DNA from: Parapedobacter sp042666505
GTDB taxonomy: Bacteria; Bacteroidota; Bacteroidia; Sphingobacteriales; Sphingobacteriaceae
Direction: 5' to 3'
Length of the DNA stretch: 64,000 bases
Assembly: GCF_042666505.1 (NCBI RefSeq)
Contig: NZ_JBHTDN010000001.1
Coordinates: forward strand, 1,240,001-1,304,000
Positions 59,948 to 64,000 of the stretch are shown one piece after another; within the stretch, counting starts at the first letter, position 1; every line of letters begins with the position of its first letter. The notes under the pieces were generated by a model. That model had not been told where the DNA came from, did no database searches, and saw only the letters and a program-made list of their open reading frames with translations. The translations under genes were made by a program, and so were the position numbers.

Positions 59948-62833
59948 TTAGAGTTTACGTTTCACTTCAACTTGTTCGTACGCCTCTATAATATCGCCTA
60001 CTTTTATGTCGTTAAAATTTTGAATATTCAATCCGCATTCATATCCGGCAGATACTTCTTTTACATCATCTTTGAACCGCTTCAGTGACGCCAATTGCCC
60101 GGTATAAACCACCACACCGTCACGGATCACGCGGATACTGTGATTGCGGTTAATTTTGCCATCCAACACCATACAGCCCGCAATCGTTCCTACTTTGCTG
60201 ATCTTGAAGGTTTCGCGGATTTCCACGTTGGCCACAATCTTTTCCTCGTACTTCGGCTCCAACATTCCTTCCATGGCGGCTTTGACCTCTTCGATAGCAT
60301 CGTAGATAATTGAATACAAGCGGATGTCGATTTGTTCGTGTTCGGCTAGCTTGCGGGCTCCCGTAGATGGCCTGACCTGGAAGCCGATGATGATCGCATC
60401 GGAAGCCGAAGCTAATAATACATCCGATTCCGAAATCTGACCAACGGATTTATGGATGACGTTCACTTGAATCTCCTCGGTCGACAGTTTGAGCAATGAA
60501 TCGGATAACGCTTCAATTGACCCATCCACATCACCCTTGACAATCACATTTAGCTCCTTGAAATTACCAATAGCCAAGCGTCTACCGATTTCATCCAAAG
60601 TGATATGTTTCTGGGTTCGCAATCCCTGTTCACGTTGCAATTGCAATCGCTTATTAGCTACCTGCCGCGCATCCGCTTCGCTCTCCATCTCGTAGAACTT
60701 ATCGCCTGCGGTGGGCGCACCAGCCATCCCCAGTATCTGCACAGGCGTTGACGGTCCAGCTTCGGTCACTTTCTGTCCGCGTTCATTGTATAATGCCTTC
60801 ACTTTTCCACTATGCGAGCCTGCGAGAATCGGGGCGCCTACACGAAGTGTACCCGACACTATTAACACAGTAGAAACAATCCCTCGCCCTTTATCGAGGC
60901 TGGCTTCGATAACGGAACCGACAGCACGCTTCTTCGGATCTGCTTTCAGTTCCAGCAACTCGGCTTCAAGCAATACTTTCTCAAGCAGCAAATCCACATT
61001 CTGCCCCGTCTTACCGGATATCTCCTGGCACTGGTATTTACCGCCCCAATCTTCTACCAAAATGTTCATCGCCGACAATTGCTCACGAATCTTATCGGCA
61101 TTAGCGCCAGGTTTATCAATTTTTGTAAATGCAAACACAATCGGAACGCCTGCCGCCTGGGCGTGGTTAATTGCTTCCCTTGTTTGCGGCATTACGGCAT
61201 CATCTGCAGCAATTACGATGATTGCAATATCGGTTACTTGCGCACCCCGCGCACGCATTGCGGTAAATGCTTCGTGTCCGGGTGTATCTAAGAACGTTAT
61301 TTTCCGCCCATCATCAAGCGTCACCTCATAAGCCCCGATGTGCTGCGTTATTCCTCCGGCTTCTCCGGCAATTACGTTCGCTTTCCGAACATAATCGAGC
61401 AACGACGTCTTACCGTGGTCGACGTGTCCCATAACTGTTACAATAGGTGCACGGGGCACCAGATTATCCGGATTGTCGGATTCTTCCAGTTCGGTATTCT
61501 CTTCGTCTTCCGGCTTGACAAATTCGATTTCATAGCCAAATTCATCTGCTACAATCGCAATGGTTTCCGCGTCCAGGCGTTGATTGATGGAGACAAACAG
61601 CCCAAGGCTCATGCAGGTCGCAATGATCTGTGTTACCTGTACCCCCATCATGTTAGCAAGATCATTTGCAGTCACAAACTCGGTTACCTTCAGCACCTTA
61701 GACATCATTTCCTGCTCCAACGCCGCTTCCTCGGCTGAATGTGCTATATCGTCGCGCTTTTGGCGACGGAGTTTCGCCCGTTGGGCAAACTTGCCCGACT
61801 TCCCGGCTCCGCTAAGACGCGCAAGGGTTGCTTTGATTTGATCCTGTATTTCTTTTTCAGATGGTTCTTCTCTAGTTTCGGTGGCATGCCGGGGTTTACC
61901 TTTGAAATCCGGCCGTCCCTTGCCTCCACCTTGAGGCGGTACATTCGTTCCCGGTCGTTGGGGCGCGTTTGCTTTATCTTTACGCTTACGCTTGCGCTTA
62001 TGGTCATGCGCTGATACGCCTGATGAACTGGAAGAAGAGGCAACCGGCTTTTCTTTGGGCTGGTGAGCGGCCAAATCGATACGTCCAACCACGTTCGGTC
62101 CTGCCAACCGTTGCGCACGTGCTCGTATTACTTCGTTTTGTGGTTCCGGTGCTTGCTCCTTTGCTTTCGGTGGAACCTGCGGTGCCACCTCCTCTTTGAC
62201 AGGCATCGGTGGCTGACTCTCTTCGACAACCGGCTTGTCCTGGACCGGTTCCTTTTCCTGCGGTTGCTCCGTTGGACTTGACGGTTGTTGGTTTGCCACC
62301 ACAGGTTCTTCCTTCACTACCGGCGGCTCGGTCTGCGCAGGTTCTTGCTTTTCCTCTTGCTTCTCCTCCTTTGGCGTTTCCTTTTGGGGTCGCCCCCCGC
62401 GCAGGTTATCCAAATCAATTTTGCCAACGATCTTCATCCCAGACACGTGCGGTTTTTCCTCAGCCTTCACAGGTTCTTTATCCGTTGCTTTTTCCGGTTC
62501 AGCCGCTTGCCGGAGATCGGGTGTAAATGAACCTGTATTCTTTATCAGAATTTCTTCAGCATCATTATCTCGTTGCGGTTTGGGCATAACAGGTTCTGCG
62601 GGAGATTCTTCACGACGGATTTTGCCAATGATAATCTGATTGGCTTCCTCCTTCACAATCTTATCTCCCTGGAATTCCCGCAAGAGAACATCGTAAGTCT
62701 CGCTATCCAATTTGGTTCCCGGTTTTGGCTCAACATCGTAACCGTTCTTAACCAGAAAATCTACAGCGGTACCAATACCAATGTTCAATTCTTTTGCTGC
62801 TTTCAGTAATGTTATGCTCTTTCCTTCTGACAT
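59948..62833 (-). CDS. infB: translation initiation factor IF-2
   Basis: A 961-residue GTPase that places initiator tRNA on the ribosome. N-terminal IF2_N motif (ITLLKAAKELNIGIGTAVDFL); a long Pro/Glu/Lys-rich linker (about 80-330) typical of Bacteroidota; a second IF2_N-like region (VLKVTEFVTANDLANMMGV). The GTPase domain from about residue 465 has G1 GHVDHGKTS, G3 DTPGHEAF and G4 TKID, followed by the beta-barrel and C-terminal domains ending VEVKRKL. It is 79 nt after nusA. Confidence 0.97.
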   Translation of the reverse strand: MSEGKSITLLKAAKELNIGIGTAVDFLVKNGYDVEPKPGTKLDSETYDVLLREFQGDKIVKEEANQIIIGKIRREESPAEPVMPKPQRDNDAEEILIKNTGSFTPDLRQAAEPEKATDKEPVKAEEKPHVSGMKIVGKIDLDNLRGGRPQKETPKEEKQEEKQEPAQTEPPVVKEEPVVANQQPSSPTEQPQEKEPVQDKPVVEESQPPMPVKEEVAPQVPPKAKEQAPEPQNEVIRARAQRLAGPNVVGRIDLAAHQPKEKPVASSSSSSGVSAHDHKRKRKRKDKANAPQRPGTNVPPQGGGKGRPDFKGKPRHATETREEPSEKEIQDQIKATLARLSGAGKSGKFAQRAKLRRQKRDDIAHSAEEAALEQEMMSKVLKVTEFVTANDLANMMGVQVTQIIATCMSLGLFVSINQRLDAETIAIVADEFGYEIEFVKPEDEENTELEESDNPDNLVPRAPIVTVMGHVDHGKTSLLDYVRKANVIAGEAGGITQHIGAYEVTLDDGRKITFLDTPGHEAFTAMRARGAQVTDIAIIVIAADDAVMPQTREAINHAQAAGVPIVFAFTKIDKPGANADKIREQLSAMNILVEDWGGKYQCQEISGKTGQNVDLLLEKVLLEAELLELKADPKKRAVGSVIEASLDKGRGIVSTVLIVSGTLRVGAPILAGSHSGKVKALYNERGQKVTEAGPSTPVQILGMAGAPTAGDKFYEMESEADARQVANKRLQLQREQGLRTQKHITLDEIGRRLAIGNFKELNVIVKGDVDGSIEALSDSLLKLSTEEIQVNVIHKSVGQISESDVLLASASDAIIIGFQVRPSTGARKLAEHEQIDIRLYSIIYDAIEEVKAAMEGMLEPKYEEKIVANVEIRETFKISKVGTIAGCMVLDGKINRNHSIRVIRDGVVVYTGQLASLKRFKDDVKEVSAGYECGLNIQNFNDIKVGDIIEAYEQVEVKRKL

Positions 62834-62912
62834 TTAATTTATTTATCTCCTGTTTTGTACAAAAGTATATTTTTTTAAGCGTTTATTGGCAAATAATTAA
62901 AAAACGAGCCAA

Positions 62913-64000
62913 TTATTCAAATTCAGCTTGTAACACCTGAATAATCTCATGGATCGTGTTTTCTTCCAAATCCGTACGTCTCACCAAATCGTCGACGGAG
63001 AGTGCCAATACAGACTTCGCGGTATCCAGACCAACGCGTTTCAGCTCATCGATGATCCAGCCATCAATTTCGTCGGCAAATTCCTCGATATCCACGTCTT
63101 CTTCCACTTCTTCGGCCTCCCGATATACGTCGATTTCATAACCTGTCAGCTTACCTGCGAGCTTGATATTATGCCCGCCGCGACCGATCGCCAGCGAAAC
63201 CTGATCTGATTTTAGATATACCGCAGCCGTTTTATGTTCGTCATCAAGTTTAATGGAACCAATCCGAGCGGGGCTTAATGCCCGTTGTATATACAGCTGG
63301 GTATTATTCGTATAGTTGATTACGTCGATGTTCTCATTTCTAAGTTCACGGACGATACCGTGAATACGGGATCCCTTCATACCTACGCATGCCCCTACAG
63401 GATCAATACGGTCGTCGTACGACTCCACGGCAACTTTAGCTCGTTCACCGGGCTCACGTACAATTTTCCGAATAGTGATCAGGCCGTCGAATATTTCCGG
63501 AACTTCCAATTCAAATAAACGCTGTAAAAATTCAGGTGCAGTACGCGATATGATAATCCGGGGATTAGCGTTTACCATCTCGACCTTATGAACCACGGCC
63601 CGGATACTATCCCCCTTTTTAAAGTAATCCGCCGGAATCTGTTCGGTTTTTGGCAGGATCAACTCATTTCCATCGTCATCCAGCACCAGCGTTTCCTTTT
63701 TCCAAATCTGATATACTTCGCCCGTAATCAATTCCCCCTCGCGATCCTTGTACTTTTTGAATACTTCATCCTTCTCCAATTCCAGAATCTTTGAGACAAG
63801 GGTCTGTCGCGCAGCCAAAATGGCCCGGCGGCCGAAGCTTTCCAAGGTAATCTCCTCAATGTAATCATCGCCTACTTCCAAATCCGGATCGTATTTCCGC
63901 GCGTCGGCCAATTCGATCTCCAAATCATCGTCCTCCGAAAAGCCATCTTCAACGACCACCCTTGTGCGCCAGATTTCCAAGTCCCCGTTATCCGGGTTGA
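62913..64000 (-). CDS. nusA: transcription factor NusA (5' end outside the window)
   Basis: The 3' part of nusA. The frame is open to the right edge, where ...NPDNGDLEIWRTR is still inside the N-terminal domain; the apparent start at 63980 is only an internal TTG. An S1 domain (about EGELITGEVYQIW...), KH1 (RIDPVGACVGMKGSRIHGI) and KH2 (LAIGRGGHNIKLAGKLTG) are present, then a short acidic C-terminus with one helix-hairpin-like repeat. It binds RNA polymerase and modulates pausing and termination. Order nusA-infB is the standard one. Confidence 0.96.
   Translation of the reverse strand, partial: NPDNGDLEIWRTRVVVEDGFSEDDDLEIELADARKYDPDLEVGDDYIEEITLESFGRRAILAARQTLVSKILELEKDEVFKKYKDREGELITGEVYQIWKKETLVLDDDGNELILPKTEQIPADYFKKGDSIRAVVHKVEMVNANPRIIISRTAPEFLQRLFELEVPEIFDGLITIRKIVREPGERAKVAVESYDDRIDPVGACVGMKGSRIHGIVRELRNENIDVINYTNNTQLYIQRALSPARIGSIKLDDEHKTAAVYLKSDQVSLAIGRGGHNIKLAGKLTGYEIDVYREAEEVEEDVDIEEFADEIDGWIIDELKRVGLDTAKSVLALSVDDLVRRTDLEENTIHEIIQVLQAEFE

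Noticed and set aside
63978..63980. Start codon of nusA at TTG 63980
   Set aside because: The frame continues to the window edge with typical NusA sequence, so the real start is outside.

Overview
The window reads as a chromosomal segment of a Bacteroidota bacterium, most likely a member of the Sphingobacteriaceae (Parapedobacter, Sphingobacterium or Pedobacter type). Reasons seen in the sequence are a type IX secretion type-B sorting domain on a giant surface protein followed by a PorP/SprF-like gene and an OmpA/PD40/TPR gene, promoter-like TAnnTTTG boxes with few clear Shine-Dalgarno sites, menaquinone synthesis by the futalosine route (mqnA, mqnE), and Tat-type leaders on Gfo/Idh oxidoreductases. 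No rRNA, tRNA, CRISPR array, insertion sequence or phage gene was found. The genus is inference.

Layout. (1) 1-18.4 kb: an exopolysaccharide (EPS) locus in five transcription units. One minus-strand unit runs TolC-like, Wzc-like co-polymerase/kinase, Wzy-like polymerase, a 34-residue peptide, GT4, GT2, ATP-grasp. Divergent to it is a lipoprotein glycoside hydrolase. A second minus unit holds an ABC exporter, GT4, GT2 and a UbiA-family prenyltransferase, and divergent to it is a GT14-like transferase. A fourth unit is a response regulator overlapping a polyprenyl-phosphate sugar transferase that carries a degenerate receiver domain. A 7-TM protein resembling Pyr4/PaxB terpene cyclases lies at the edge. 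(2) 18.5-25.7 kb: a HEAT/double DUF1080 protein and a Gfo/Idh oxidoreductase, then a divergent ROK regulator with a phosphopantetheinyl transferase. (3) 25.6-41.8 kb: mostly housekeeping genes (GT2, NUDIX, acyl-ACP desaturase, DUF1543, two guanidino-modifying hydrolases, glmM, PAP2, ZIP, MarR, mqnA, phosphatase, mqnE, MsbA-like ABC, aminotransferase, tyrA). (4) 41.8-50.8 kb: T9SS cassette of OmpA-family protein, PorP/SprF, a 1681-residue adhesin with four near-identical 363-bp repeats, and an orphan LuxR-type response regulator. (5) 50.9-59.5 kb: a minus-strand sugar-oxidation cluster (FGE-like, Gfo/Idh, ApbE, TIM-barrel isomerase, MFS permease, GMC oxidoreductase and its small subunit, two small hypothetical ORFs). 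(6) 59.9-64 kb: infB and the 3' part of nusA.

The strongest unexplained signal is an 18-bp inverted repeat, TGTAG-N8-CTACA. It occurs exactly three times (8185, 17629, 50134) and twice more with one mismatch (8218, 15173). All five copies are intergenic, every EPS transcription unit has one beside it, and one copy sits upstream of the T9SS adhesin. Three minus-strand units place it 61-62 bp upstream of a TAnnTTTG-like box. I read this as the operator of an undescribed regulon coupling EPS production, EPS hydrolysis and surface adhesion. The regions 18.5-23.4 kb and 51.5-59.5 kb together look like the parts list for periplasmic glycan cleavage through 3-keto-sugar intermediates.
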